In this document: positions 9,215 through 18,067 of the stretch, one piece after another
Layout: every line of letters begins with the position of its first letter
How positions within the stretch are numbered: the first letter of the stretch is position 1
DNA from: Nakamurella deserti
GTDB lineage: Bacteria > Actinomycetota > Actinomycetes > Mycobacteriales > Nakamurellaceae
Length of the DNA: 64,000 nt
Assembly: GCF_003260015.1 (NCBI RefSeq)
Contig: NZ_QCXS01000002.1
Coordinates: forward strand, 1,922,001-1,986,000
Direction of reading: 5' to 3'
Translations under genes and position numbers: made by a program
The notes under the pieces: model-generated
Database searches by the model: none
Seen by the model: the letters and a program-made list of their open reading frames with translations, nothing else
Told to the model about the DNA's origin: nothing

Positions 9215-10362
9215 CGCTGCACTCCGGCAGCGCGGTCGTAGGCGAGTTGGTGGGCCTCCGCGGCGGCCTTCCAGGTGAACCCGGTCGCGCGTGTGCGAGC
9301 CTGCCGCCCCAGCTCGCCGCGCCGGTCCGGATCCGCCATCAGCTGCTCCAGCGTCTCGGCGATGTCGCCCGCACCGACGCCGCTGTACGCCACCGCGTCG
9401 CCACCGACCTCGGGCAGCGACAGCCGCCGGGTGGTCAGCACCGCGGCCCCGCACGCCATCGCCTCCAGCACCGGCAGCCCGAACCCCTCCCCGAGGCTCG
9501 GGTACACCACCAGCGCCGCACCGCCCAGGAAGCCGGCGAGCTGCTCGACCGGCAGATGCCCCGTCTGCACCACCCGGACCCCGTCCGGGACCGCGGCCAG
9601 CGCCGGTTCCACCGCCTGGTCCCAGCCGGGACTGCCCGCCAGCACCAGCGGCGGAGCCGGCGCGTCGGCCGGCCGCCCCCTGGCGTAGCGGACGTAGGCG
9701 CGGATCAGCGCCGGGACGTTCTTGCGCGGCTCCAACGTGCCCAGGAAGCCGATCCACCCCAGTGCCGGGTCGAGTCCCAGCGCCGCCGCGACGGCGTCCT
9801 TCTCGGCCGCGGACGGGACGTGGAACCGGTCGGTGTCGACCCCGTGCGGGGCGACGATCAGCCGGTCGGAGTCGGCCATCGCGGTGCGCACGAGTTCCTG
9901 CGCGGTCGCCCGGCTGGGGACCACGCAGCACGCGGCCAGCTTCAGCGAGGTGCGGGTCCAGCCGCGGAAGAACCGGCCCTTCACCCCCGAGTGCAGCCGA
10001 CGGTCGGTGAAGAAGGTGGCGTCGTGCAGCGTCACGACGACGGGCATCCCGGCGGTCATCGGCATCGTGTAGTGCGGGGAGTGGATGACGTCCACCGGCA
10101 GTCGGCGGGCCAGCCGCGGCAGCGTGGTCTGCTCCCAGGTCAGCCGGGCCGGCCGGCTGGTCAGTTCCCCGGCGACCGGGACGACACGGCTGCGTGGGGC
10201 GAGTGCGGCGAACACGTCGGCGTCACGGTGCTGACAGACCACCGACAGCGCGGCGCCGTTGGCGTCCAGCGCCGCCGCCAGGTTGTCGACGTACCGGCCG
10301 ACCCCGCCGCGTTCGGCGGGAATGGCGGTGGCGTCGAGCAGAACCCGAGGCTCGGTCCGCAT
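9211..10362 (-). CDS. GT4-family glycosyltransferase
   Basis: A 383-residue GT-B enzyme likely adding a sugar to a lipid-linked glycan. The N-terminal domain has the glycine loop AERGGVGRYVDNL. The C-terminal donor domain has LGTLEPRKNV near residue 213 and YPSLGEGFGLPVLEAMACG near 300, with the ExxxxxxxE pair of family 4. The ATG at 10362 follows GGAAGG at 9 bases, so I reject the longer in-frame extension. It is cotranscribed with wbbL (GTGA overlap), suggesting that it acts just after or beside rhamnose transfer. Donor and acceptor are unknown. Confidence 0.88.
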   Translation of the reverse strand: MRTEPRVLLDATAIPAERGGVGRYVDNLAAALDANGAALSVVCQHRDADVFAALAPRSRVVPVAGELTSRPARLTWEQTTLPRLARRLPVDVIHSPHYTMPMTAGMPVVVTLHDATFFTDRRLHSGVKGRFFRGWTRTSLKLAACCVVPSRATAQELVRTAMADSDRLIVAPHGVDTDRFHVPSAAEKDAVAAALGLDPALGWIGFLGTLEPRKNVPALIRAYVRYARGRPADAPAPPLVLAGSPGWDQAVEPALAAVPDGVRVVQTGHLPVEQLAGFLGGAALVVYPSLGEGFGLPVLEAMACGAAVLTTRRLSLPEVGGDAVAYSGVGAGDIAETLEQLMADPDRRGELGRQARTRATGFTWKAAAEAHQLAYDRAAGVQR

Positions 10363-10517
10363 CGCACCACCCTTCCGCCGCGTGCCACGACCGCGGCACC
10401 ACCCCGTCGGGGTCCGATCAGGATACGGCGGTCGGCCCGGACCGCCCGGTGGAACACACGCCCGGCGCCGGCCCGCCGTGACCGGGTTCACCGCCGCGGA
10501 CAGGGGACAATGACCCG

Positions 10518-11408
10518 ATGCCGCTGCAGATCGTCGTGCCGTTCTACGGTGACCCAGGGCTGCTGCGGCGCACCGTGGCCAGCGTCCGGGCGCAGACCGA
10601 CCCGGAGTGGACGCTCACCGTCGTCGACGACGGCTACCCGGATCCGTCGGTCGCCGCGTTCTTCGCCGACCTGGACGACCCGCGGGTGCGCTATCTGCGC
10701 AACCCGGTGAACCTGGGCGCCAACGGCAACTACCGGCACTGCCTGGCGCTGGCCGACCAGGACTGGCTGGTGATGCTCGGCGCCGACGACGAGCTGCTGC
10801 CGCACTACGTCGCGACCGTGCGCGCAGCGGCCGCCGCGCACCCCACCGCCGCCGTCATCCAGCCGGGCGTGCAGGTCATCGACGGCGACGGGGCCGTGGT
10901 GCTGCCGCTGCTGGACCGGGTGAAACTGCGCCTGCTGCGCCCCGCGGGCACCACGGTGCTGTCCGGCGGCGCGCTCACCGCGAGCCTGCTGCGCGGCAAC
11001 TGGCTGTACTTCCCGGCGTTGGCGTTCCGCCGCGAACCGGCGCAACGGATCGGGTTCCGCACCGGCCTGGACGTCGTGCAGGACCTCGCCCTGGTGCTCG
11101 ACCTGATCGCCGACGGCGGCAGCCTGGTCGTCCTGGACACCGTCTGCTTCTCCTACCGGCGGCACCTGGCCAGCGACTCGTCGGGCCGGGCGCTGGACGG
11201 CACCCGTTTCGACGAGCAGCGCCGGTTCTTCCGGGAGGCCGCCGACCGGGCGGAGGCCCTCGGGTGGCGGCCCGCCGCCCGGGCCGGTCGCCGGCACCTG
11301 CTGTCGCGGCTGCACGCCCTGACCCTGCTGCCCGTCGCCGTGCGGGCCCGTCGTTGGCAGGGAGCGGCCACCCTGGCCCGTCACGTCGTCGGCCGGCCCG
11401 CCGCATGA
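10518..11408 (+). CDS. GT2-family glycosyltransferase
   Basis: A 296-residue GT-A enzyme. The start MPLQIVVPFYGDPGLL, the nucleotide motif VVDDGYPD, and LGADDELLPHYV near residue 90 in place of DxD are typical of family 2. A conserved aromatic GNWLYFPALAFRRE segment follows near 158. The start ATG is six bases after GACAAT, a near -10 hexamer, and no ribosome binding site is present. It begins a three-gene plus-strand operon with an epimerase (ATGA overlap) and a flippase-like protein. Confidence 0.87.
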   Translation: MPLQIVVPFYGDPGLLRRTVASVRAQTDPEWTLTVVDDGYPDPSVAAFFADLDDPRVRYLRNPVNLGANGNYRHCLALADQDWLVMLGADDELLPHYVATVRAAAAAHPTAAVIQPGVQVIDGDGAVVLPLLDRVKLRLLRPAGTTVLSGGALTASLLRGNWLYFPALAFRREPAQRIGFRTGLDVVQDLALVLDLIADGGSLVVLDTVCFSYRRHLASDSSGRALDGTRFDEQRRFFREAADRAEALGWRPAARAGRRHLLSRLHALTLLPVAVRARRWQGAATLARHVVGRPAA

Positions 11409-12412
11409 CGACCGAGCGCCTCCCGGCCCCCCGGGACTCCCACCCGCCGCGCAGTCTCGTCACCGGCGGTGCCGGTTTCGTCGGTTCCACGCTGGTCGAC
11501 CGGCTGCTCGCCGCCGGCCACCGGGTGACGGTGGTCGACGACATGAGCCGCGGACACCTGCGCAACCTGCCGTCGGACCATCCCTCGCTGACCGTGCACG
11601 AAATCGACGTCCGCGACCCGTCGCTCCCCCGGCTGGTCGCCGCCGCCCGCCCCGAGGTCGTCTTCCACCTCGCCGCCCGCATCGACGTCCGGGCCAGCGT
11701 CGCCGATCCCCGTGGCGACGCCGACGTCAACGTCCTCGGCACCCTCGCGGTCGCCGAGGCCGCCCGGCACGCCGGCGCCCGCAAGATCGTCTTCGCCTCG
11801 TCCGGCGGTGCGATCTACGGCGACACCGCACCGCTGCCGGTGGCGGAGTCGACCCCGGTCGAGCCGCTGTCCCCGTACGGCGTGGCCAAGGTGAGCGGCG
11901 AGCTCTACCTCAACGCGTTGTCCCGGCTGCACGGCCTGACCTGCACGCACCTGGCGATGGCCAACATCTACGGCCCCCGGCAGGACCCGCACGGCGAGGC
12001 CGGCGTGGTGGCCGTGTTCATCGACGCCCTGCTCGCGGGCCGTCCGACCCGGGTGTTCGGGGACGGCGGGAACACCCGGGACTACGTCTACGTCGGCGAC
12101 GTCGCCGCCGCGTTCGTCGCGGCCGCCCGCCCGGTCGGCGACCGCCGCCGGTTCCACGTGGGCACCGGCGTCCAGACCTCGGACCGGCAGCTGCACGGCC
12201 TGATCGCCGCCGCCGTCGGCGCCCCGGATACGCCCGGGTTCGCGCCGGCCCGGCTCGGGGACCTGCGCGCCTCCGCGCTGGATGCCACCGCCGCCCGCCG
12301 CGACCTGGGTTGGTCACCCCGCACCCCCCTGGCCGAAGGGCTGGCGCGCACCGTCGCCGCCCGCCGTGCGGACCTGGCCGGGGTGCCCGGCGGTCCGGAC
12401 GGGGCCCGCTGA
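11405..12412 (+). CDS. NAD-dependent sugar-nucleotide epimerase/dehydratase (GalE-like)
   Basis: A 335-residue extended short-chain dehydrogenase. The Rossmann motif TGGAGFVGS is near residue 20, HLAARIDVR near 87, and the catalytic S-YxxxK region reads FASSGGAIYG with SPYGVAKVSGE near 160. The downstream NIYGPRQDP and GNTRDYVYVGDVA segments are those of UDP-glucose 4-epimerases. It probably supplies UDP-galactose or a related sugar to neighbouring glycosyltransferases. The ATG overlaps the GT2 stop (ATGA). Confidence 0.88.
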   Translation: MTTERLPAPRDSHPPRSLVTGGAGFVGSTLVDRLLAAGHRVTVVDDMSRGHLRNLPSDHPSLTVHEIDVRDPSLPRLVAAARPEVVFHLAARIDVRASVADPRGDADVNVLGTLAVAEAARHAGARKIVFASSGGAIYGDTAPLPVAESTPVEPLSPYGVAKVSGELYLNALSRLHGLTCTHLAMANIYGPRQDPHGEAGVVAVFIDALLAGRPTRVFGDGGNTRDYVYVGDVAAAFVAAARPVGDRRRFHVGTGVQTSDRQLHGLIAAAVGAPDTPGFAPARLGDLRASALDATAARRDLGWSPRTPLAEGLARTVAARRADLAGVPGGPDGAR

Positions 12413-12450
12413 CCACCGCTCCCGGCACCCGCCGGGGCGACGCGGGGTGG

Positions 12451-13650
12451 ATGACCGCGGCCACCGCGGCCGTCGGGCTGTCGGGTTTCGTGTTCCTGTC
12501 GGTCGTCGGGCACGGCCCACCGGACCCGGCGGTCGCGGCGGCGCTGTCGTCGGTGTACCTGCTGAGCAACATCCTCGGCCCCGGCGTGTTCGTGGCGGTC
12601 GAGCAGGAGACGTCCCGCCGCGTCAGCGGCGCGGCCGGTGCCTCCGCCGCCGGCACCGGGCGGGCCGCGGCGGCGGTGGCGGCCCTGACGACCGCGGTGC
12701 TCGTCGCGGCCGGACTGCCCCTGACCGGTCCCGTCCTGGGTGGCGACCGGGGCCTACTGTTCGCCCTGCTGTGCTGCGTCGCGGGATCCGCGGCGGTGTT
12801 CCACACCCGCGGGGTCCTCGGCGGGCAGCGGCGCTTCCGCCGCTACGCCACGGGTCTGCTGGTCGACGCCGCGGTGCGGATCGTGGGCGTGCTGCTGCTG
12901 GCGGGCCTCGGCGTCACCTCCGGCGTGGCCTACGCGCTGGCCCTGTGCGCGGCGCCGGGCGTGGCCGCCCTGCTCACCCGGCCGCGGGCGGCGCCCGCCC
13001 GTGGTCCCGGCGACGGCTCCACGGTCGGCGGCGGGATCGGCCGGGCGGTGGCGTTGCTGCTGGTCGCGGCCCTGCTGGCGATGACGGTGGCCAACCTGGC
13101 GCCGGTGCTGGTCACCGCGGCGCTGCCCGCCGATCCCGCCCGGGCCTTCGGTTTCGCCTGCGCGCTGGTCCTCACCCGTGCGCCGCTGCTGCTCGTCGGC
13201 CCGCTGCAGGCGATGCTGCTGCCGGGGCTGGCGGCGGCCGCGGCCCGCGGCGAAACGGCGGTGGTCCGCCGCCGGTTGCACCGCGGGCTTCGGTGGACGG
13301 CCGGGCTCGGCGTGCTCGCGGTGGCCGGCGCGGCGGTCCTGGGCCGGCCGGTGCTCGGGCTGCTGTTCGGCCCTGACGCGGACGTGATGCCGGCGGCGAC
13401 GGTGGCGCTGCTGACGGCGTCGGCGGTGCTGATGACGGCGGTCGCGCTGGTCCAGCCGGTGCTGGTCGCCCTCGGCGGGCACCGGGCGCTCGTCCTGGGG
13501 TGGGTGTGCGGCGCGCTGGTCTTCGCGGCGGCGTTCGGGGTGTCCGGAGCCGTCGGCGGGGACCCGGTCACGGCGGCGGTGACGGCCACCCTGGCGGCTC
13601 CGGTGGTCACGCTGACGGTCCAGCTCGCCGCCGTCCGGCGGCTCCACTGA
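12451..13650 (+). CDS. polysaccharide flippase-like polytopic membrane protein
   Basis: About 399 residues with roughly 10-12 hydrophobic segments, very rich in A, V and L. The segment GPGVFVAVEQETSRRVSG near residue 48 and the overall layout resemble MATE/MOP-fold Wzx-type exporters of lipid-linked sugars. It is the third gene of the GT2-epimerase operon, which fits translocation of their product. The start is uncertain: ATG 12451 lies 39 bases past the epimerase stop, and an in-frame CTG overlapping that stop is also possible. Confidence 0.65.
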   Translation: MTAATAAVGLSGFVFLSVVGHGPPDPAVAAALSSVYLLSNILGPGVFVAVEQETSRRVSGAAGASAAGTGRAAAAVAALTTAVLVAAGLPLTGPVLGGDRGLLFALLCCVAGSAAVFHTRGVLGGQRRFRRYATGLLVDAAVRIVGVLLLAGLGVTSGVAYALALCAAPGVAALLTRPRAAPARGPGDGSTVGGGIGRAVALLLVAALLAMTVANLAPVLVTAALPADPARAFGFACALVLTRAPLLLVGPLQAMLLPGLAAAAARGETAVVRRRLHRGLRWTAGLGVLAVAGAAVLGRPVLGLLFGPDADVMPAATVALLTASAVLMTAVALVQPVLVALGGHRALVLGWVCGALVFAAAFGVSGAVGGDPVTAAVTATLAAPVVTLTVQLAAVRRLH

Positions 13651-13687
13651 GTCGGGGTCGACGGCCGAGCTCGACGCCGTCCGATGG

Positions 13688-14062
13688 CTACTGAGGTCTG
13701 GTCACCGACGGCTCGTCGGTCGCGGAGCCGGCCGGCGGTTCCGCGCGGTCCAGCGCGATCGTGCGGGCCAACCGGGCGAACCGCAGCTCCAGCGCCCGGA
13801 ACCGCAGGTAGGTGCTGACCGCGAAGAAGCCGAACCCGACCACCAGCAAGTACAGCACCAGGTCGGTGCCGCGGCCGACCCCGAGCCGCTCGGCCAGCCA
13901 GGTCACGTCCTCCGGGCGGAGCACCGCGTACCCGGCGAACAGCAGCAGTGCCGCCAGCCCGAGCTTGGCCAGCGCGCCGCCGCGGTGCGTTCCGTGCAGT
14001 CGGAGTCCGTAGACGCCCAGCGCCAGCACCGCGAGCACGAGCAGGACGCTGATGACCTTCAT
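13688..14062 (-). CDS. DUF2304-type small membrane protein
   Basis: A 124-residue protein with three hydrophobic segments (residues about 3-20, 33-50 and 68-88) and a charged cytoplasmic tail. The layout fits DUF2304. Its ATG overlaps the stop of the GT2 gene (ATGA), a pairing also seen for M. tuberculosis Rv3632 with Rv3631, where the small protein stimulates a polyprenyl-phosphate sugar synthase. By analogy it would anchor or activate the GT2 partner at the membrane. Confidence 0.75.
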   Translation of the reverse strand: MKVISVLLVLAVLALGVYGLRLHGTHRGGALAKLGLAALLLFAGYAVLRPEDVTWLAERLGVGRGTDLVLYLLVVGFGFFAVSTYLRFRALELRFARLARTIALDRAEPPAGSATDEPSVTRPQ

Positions 14063-14775
14063 GGGCGGACCTGCGGGACGCGGCGCCGGAAGGCGGTCTC
14101 GGTGACGATGTTGACCCCGTTGACCAGCGACTGGCCCTTCGACAGGGAGTACTCGGTGTAGACGATGTGCACCGGCTCCTCGACGACCCGCCAGCCGTGC
14201 GCACCGATCAGCCCGACGAACTCCGCGGCGTGGGCCATCCCGCCGCAGGTGAGGTCGAGGGCGTCGGCGACCCGGCGGTTGAACACCCGCAGCCCGTTGT
14301 GCGCGTCGGTGAGGTGCAGCCGGCGGCTCTGCGGACTGAGCGACGCCGCCGCCCGCAGCACCAGGCCCCGCAGCCACGGCACCTCGACGGGTTCCGCACC
14401 CAGGAACCGGCTGCCCAGGACGATGTCGGCCTCGTCGGTGCGCAGCCGCGCCAGCATCGCGACGACGTCGCAGATGCGATGCTGGCCGTCGGCGTCGAAG
14501 GTGACGAACCAGCGTGCCCCGGGCTGCGACCGCGCGTACTCGACGCCGGTCTGCAGCGCCGCCCCCTGACCCAGGTTGACCGGATGACGCACCAGGTGGG
14601 CGCCGGTCGTGCGGATGCGGTCGACGCTGTCGTCGGTGCTGCCGTCGTCGACGCAGACCACGTGCGGGAACACCTGCAGGGCGGCGGTGACCACGTCGGC
14701 GACGACCGTCGCCTCGTTGTGCACGGGGACGACGAGCCAGACGTCGGCGTTGCCGGCCGGTGCCGGTGCGCTCAT
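14059..14775 (-). CDS. GT2 polyprenyl-phosphate sugar synthase-like glycosyltransferase
   Basis: A 238-residue GT-A enzyme resembling dolichol-phosphate mannose synthase. Visible are VVPVHNEATVV near residue 15, VDDGSTDDSV near 44, NLGQGAALQTG near 68, FDADGQH near 92 with its DxD, and LGSRFLG near 117. The ATG at 14775 sits five bases after GGGAGGA, the clearest ribosome binding site in this part of the window. With its coupled DUF2304 partner it probably makes polyprenyl-phospho-sugar that the neighbouring GT-C-like proteins use outside the membrane. Confidence 0.87.
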   Translation of the reverse strand: MSAPAPAGNADVWLVVPVHNEATVVADVVTAALQVFPHVVCVDDGSTDDSVDRIRTTGAHLVRHPVNLGQGAALQTGVEYARSQPGARWFVTFDADGQHRICDVVAMLARLRTDEADIVLGSRFLGAEPVEVPWLRGLVLRAAASLSPQSRRLHLTDAHNGLRVFNRRVADALDLTCGGMAHAAEFVGLIGAHGWRVVEEPVHIVYTEYSLSKGQSLVNGVNIVTETAFRRRVPQVRP

Positions 14776-14984
14776 GGTGTTCCTCCCTGCGGTCGGCTCG
14801 CCCGCGCGACCACGCAGCCGGTCCAGCTTAGGGCGGCTGCGGGGACGGACCCGGGAGGACGCCGCCGGGCCCCCTGCCGGCCGCCCACCGCCGGCCGTCC
14901 CGCCGCGACCCGACGGTCGTCCCCGGAGCTCCCCGTCGCCGCGTCGTCGCCGCCCGGGCCGGGACCGGATGCGACGATCGACCG

Positions 14985-16685
14985 ATGCACCCGGACGCGA
15001 CGGACCCCGCCGAGGTCGCGCCGCTGCCGTTGACCCCGGAGGCGGTGCGACGGGCCGAACGTGCCCGCCCGGTCTACCGGAACCTGTCGGCCCGGGCCGC
15101 CTTCTGGGCGGCCACCGCCCTGTTCGCACTGATCGGCACCATCTGGTCGCTGGCCTCACCGGTGCTGTCGGCGCCGGACGAGGCCGCGCACGCGATCAAG
15201 GCCGCCGCGGTCGTCCGCGGCCAGTTCCTGGGCGACGAGACCGGCCTGCCCGCCGGCCGCGGCACGGTCGAGGTACCGGCGCTGTTCGTCCGGGCCGCGG
15301 AGCTGCCCCTGTGCTATGCCCCCACCGGGCTCGGCGCGCTGCAGCCGGACGGCAGCCTGGCGCCGTCGGCCATCCCCGCGGCGTGTCAGCCGGAGTTGAC
15401 CGGCGACCTCGACACGGTGGTCCCGGCGGTCACCTCGGCGGTGCGCTACAACCCGCTGTACTACCTGGTGGCGGGAGTGCCGAGCCTGTTCGGCAGTTCG
15501 ATGGCGACGCTGTACTGGATGCGCATCGCCGGTGCGGTGGCGGCCGCGGTGCTGCTCGGGATGGCCGTGCGGACCGCCGCGGAGCTGGGCCGGTCGTTCT
15601 GGCCGATGGCGGCGCTGCTGGTGGCGGTCACGCCGACGGTGGTGTTCCTGACCGGCTCGATCAACCCGCAGGCGGTCGAGATCCCGGCGGCGGTCCTGGC
15701 CTGGACGGCGCTGCTGGCGTTGGTGCTCACGCCCCACCCGGCGTACGAGCACCGCCGGCTCGCCCGGCTGACCGTGGGGGTGGCGGTGGTGGCGAACGTG
15801 CGGGGTCTGGGCCCGCAGTTCGTCCTGGTCATCGTGGCGGCGGTGCTGCTGACGGCCCGCTGGGCGGTGCTGCGGAACCTGCTGCGACGGCGGCGCACCC
15901 AGGTCTACCTCGCGCTCACCGGGTTCAGCGTGCTGGTGGCGGTGGCCTGGAACCAGCTCAACGTCACGCTGGCCACCAACCCCGAGGTGCTGTTCCCGAT
16001 GAACACCGGCGCCTTCATCCTCGACTTCGCCGTCGGCAAGACCGACGAGTTCATCCGGCAGAGCCTGGGCACGTTCGGCTGGCTGACCGCCCAGTTGCCG
16101 ATGTGGTCCTACCTGTGCCTGGGCGCGGCACTGCTGCTGGTGATCCTGGTCGGGTTCGCGGCCGCCGGCGCCCGGGAGCGGCTGGCCATGGCCGGCGTCG
16201 GCCTGCTGGTGCTGGTGCTGCCGACCTGGGCCGAGTACACCCAGGCCCGCTACATCAACACGTTCTGGCAGGGGCGCTACGCCCTGCCGCTGGCGGTCGG
16301 GGTGCCGCTCATCGCAGGATTCGTGATGCGCCGCGCCGGCCGGTCGGCCGTCCCGGACGGGTTGAGCCGTCGGTTGCTGGTGGTGCTCGGGCTGGTGGTC
16401 GCCGCCCTGCAGACCGTCGCGGTGATCGTGGACCTGAGGCGCTACGTCACCGGGATCGGCCGGGACGCGACCTGGTTCAGCTGGCCCGACGACGCCTGGC
16501 TGCCGCCGGTGCACCCGTACCTGCTGGTGGCGGTGGACCTGGCCGTCGGTAGCGCGCTGGTCGCGGTGCTGGTCCGGGCCGCGAACCGGCCACCCACCCC
16601 GGTCGTCGCCGCTCCCACGCCGCCACCGGGGCCGCCGGCCGCCCCGGCGGCGCCACCGGCCCGCCGCGTCCCGGCCGGGAGCTGA
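14985..16685 (+). CDS. DUF2142-type polytopic membrane protein, putative GT-C glycosyltransferase
   Basis: A 566-residue protein with about 12 hydrophobic segments. After the first, the segment SAPDEAAHAIKAAAV (near residue 60) carries the acidic DExxH loop characteristic of DUF2142 and placed like the catalytic loop of GT-C enzymes. The C-terminus is a proline/alanine-rich tail. GACGAT lies six bases before the ATG. It is divergent from the polyprenyl-phosphate synthase and one base upstream of the next membrane protein, so it plausibly uses the lipid-linked donor made there. Confidence 0.72.
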   Translation: MHPDATDPAEVAPLPLTPEAVRRAERARPVYRNLSARAAFWAATALFALIGTIWSLASPVLSAPDEAAHAIKAAAVVRGQFLGDETGLPAGRGTVEVPALFVRAAELPLCYAPTGLGALQPDGSLAPSAIPAACQPELTGDLDTVVPAVTSAVRYNPLYYLVAGVPSLFGSSMATLYWMRIAGAVAAAVLLGMAVRTAAELGRSFWPMAALLVAVTPTVVFLTGSINPQAVEIPAAVLAWTALLALVLTPHPAYEHRRLARLTVGVAVVANVRGLGPQFVLVIVAAVLLTARWAVLRNLLRRRRTQVYLALTGFSVLVAVAWNQLNVTLATNPEVLFPMNTGAFILDFAVGKTDEFIRQSLGTFGWLTAQLPMWSYLCLGAALLLVILVGFAAAGARERLAMAGVGLLVLVLPTWAEYTQARYINTFWQGRYALPLAVGVPLIAGFVMRRAGRSAVPDGLSRRLLVVLGLVVAALQTVAVIVDLRRYVTGIGRDATWFSWPDDAWLPPVHPYLLVAVDLAVGSALVAVLVRAANRPPTPVVAAPTPPPGPPAAPAAPPARRVPAGS

Positions 16686-16686
16686 G

Positions 16687-17991
16687 GTGCCCGGACCCAC
16701 CTCCCGGGGTGTCACGCCGTCCGGGGCCGGACCGGTCGACGCACAGGACGCGCCCCCCGGCGTCCGTGGCACCTCGGAACGGTCGACGGCGCACAGCCCC
16801 GACTGGCCGCCGCTGACGCTGCGCGTCGCGCTGCAGGCCGTCGTCACCGTGCTGCCCTGGTGGATCGGGTCGCGCCTCGTCGCGGGCCTCGCCCTCCTGG
16901 CCGCCGAGCACGGCTGGACCGCGCCCGGGATGTCCGGCGAACCGCGGTACGGCGTGTGGGACGTCGGCTGGTTCCTGCACATCGCGCAGTACGGCTACGG
17001 CTTCGTGGACGCCGAGACCGCGTACGGGGCGCCCGCGTTCATGCCGTTGATGCCGTTCGTGATGCGCTGGGGGGGCGTGCTCACCGGCAGTCCACTGCTG
17101 GCCGGCGGGATCGCGGCCAACGTCGGGGCGTTGATCGGCGCGGCGGCGCTGTACCACCTGACCCGGATGGGGCTGGTCCGGGGCCGTCCCGGCAGTCACC
17201 TCGCCGGGGTGTTCGCGGCGGCGTTCCTGCTGATGTCGCCGTTCGGGCTGCCGCTGTTCCTGGCCTACACCGAGCCGTTGCTGCTCGCGGTGGCGGTCCC
17301 GGCCTGGATCGCCGCCCGCCGGCAGGTGTGGTGGCTGGCCGGGGTGCTGGCGTCGGTCGGAGTGCTGGCCCGGGTCACCGGGGTCTCGGTCGGCTTCGGG
17401 ATCGGCGTGATGTGGTTGATCGCCTGCTGGCCGCGGGACGGCGCCCGGGGCCGGGCCGCGGTCGCCCGGTGGCTGCGGCGGCTGCTGAGCGTGCAGCTGC
17501 TCTGGGTGGTCCTGCCACTGCTGACCTACCTCGCCTGGACGGTGCGGCTGTACCAGCTCACCGGCCGCTGGGACGCCGTGGCCTACGCCCAGCGCACCAT
17601 GTGGTTCCGGGAGGTCGTGCCGCCCTGGGAGGGGTTGCGCAACACCGTCGACGCCTTCGACGCACCCCTGGGCTACATCATGAAGCGCGAGTTCGCGGCC
17701 ACCCTGGTCGTGGTGGTGCTGGTCGTGGTGCTGCTCTGGCGGCGGATGTGGCCGGAGTCGGCCTTCGTCGGATCGGCCTGCCTGGTGTTGTTGTGCAGCT
17801 CACTGTGGGGGTCCAGCATCCGCGGCCTCACGGTGATGTTCCCGTTCTGGATGCTGGTCGGCGGCGCCGCCGCCTGGCTCGCCGGGCGCGGCCGCAACGG
17901 GTCCGGATGGGTGTGGATGGTGCTGGCCCTGCTCACGCTGGGGCTGTTCTGGGTGGAGCTGCTGATCGCCAACGGCGCCTTCGTGGTGTGA
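16687..17991 (+). CDS. PIG-V-like polytopic mannosyltransferase family protein
   Basis: A 434-residue membrane protein with about 10 hydrophobic segments after a 40-residue proline-rich N-tail. The first outer loop reads GVWDVGWFLHIAQYGY (near residue 93), the WDxxW/Y pattern of PIG-V and related GT-C enzymes. FLAYTEPLLLAVAVP near 195 is the second PIG-V signature. The GTG start is one base after the previous stop. It should transfer a sugar from a polyprenyl-phosphate donor on the outer face; the sugar is not certain. Confidence 0.75.
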   Translation: MPGPTSRGVTPSGAGPVDAQDAPPGVRGTSERSTAHSPDWPPLTLRVALQAVVTVLPWWIGSRLVAGLALLAAEHGWTAPGMSGEPRYGVWDVGWFLHIAQYGYGFVDAETAYGAPAFMPLMPFVMRWGGVLTGSPLLAGGIAANVGALIGAAALYHLTRMGLVRGRPGSHLAGVFAAAFLLMSPFGLPLFLAYTEPLLLAVAVPAWIAARRQVWWLAGVLASVGVLARVTGVSVGFGIGVMWLIACWPRDGARGRAAVARWLRRLLSVQLLWVVLPLLTYLAWTVRLYQLTGRWDAVAYAQRTMWFREVVPPWEGLRNTVDAFDAPLGYIMKREFAATLVVVVLVVVLLWRRMWPESAFVGSACLVLLCSSLWGSSIRGLTVMFPFWMLVGGAAAWLAGRGRNGSGWVWMVLALLTLGLFWVELLIANGAFVV

Positions 17992-18053
17992 CCGCAGGGC
18001 CCGGCGGGGGCCCGCGGAGCGCGTCCGTCCCGCCGTGCACCGTCCGGAGCGCC

Positions 18054-18059
18054 TAGGGT
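18054..18059 (+). promoter_or_regulatory. -10 box (TAGGGT) of a near-leaderless acyltransferase transcript
   Basis: TAGGGT ends eight bases before the ATG at 18068. Transcription would begin at or within a base or two of the start codon, and no ribosome binding site is present. Confidence 0.6.
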
Positions 18060-18067
18060 TTGCGACC

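Noticed and set aside
10394-10517. N-terminal extension of the GT4 at 9211-10362 to 10491
   Set aside because: A good ribosome binding site precedes ATG 10362, and the extension is Arg/Gly/Pro-rich without similarity to GT4 N-termini.
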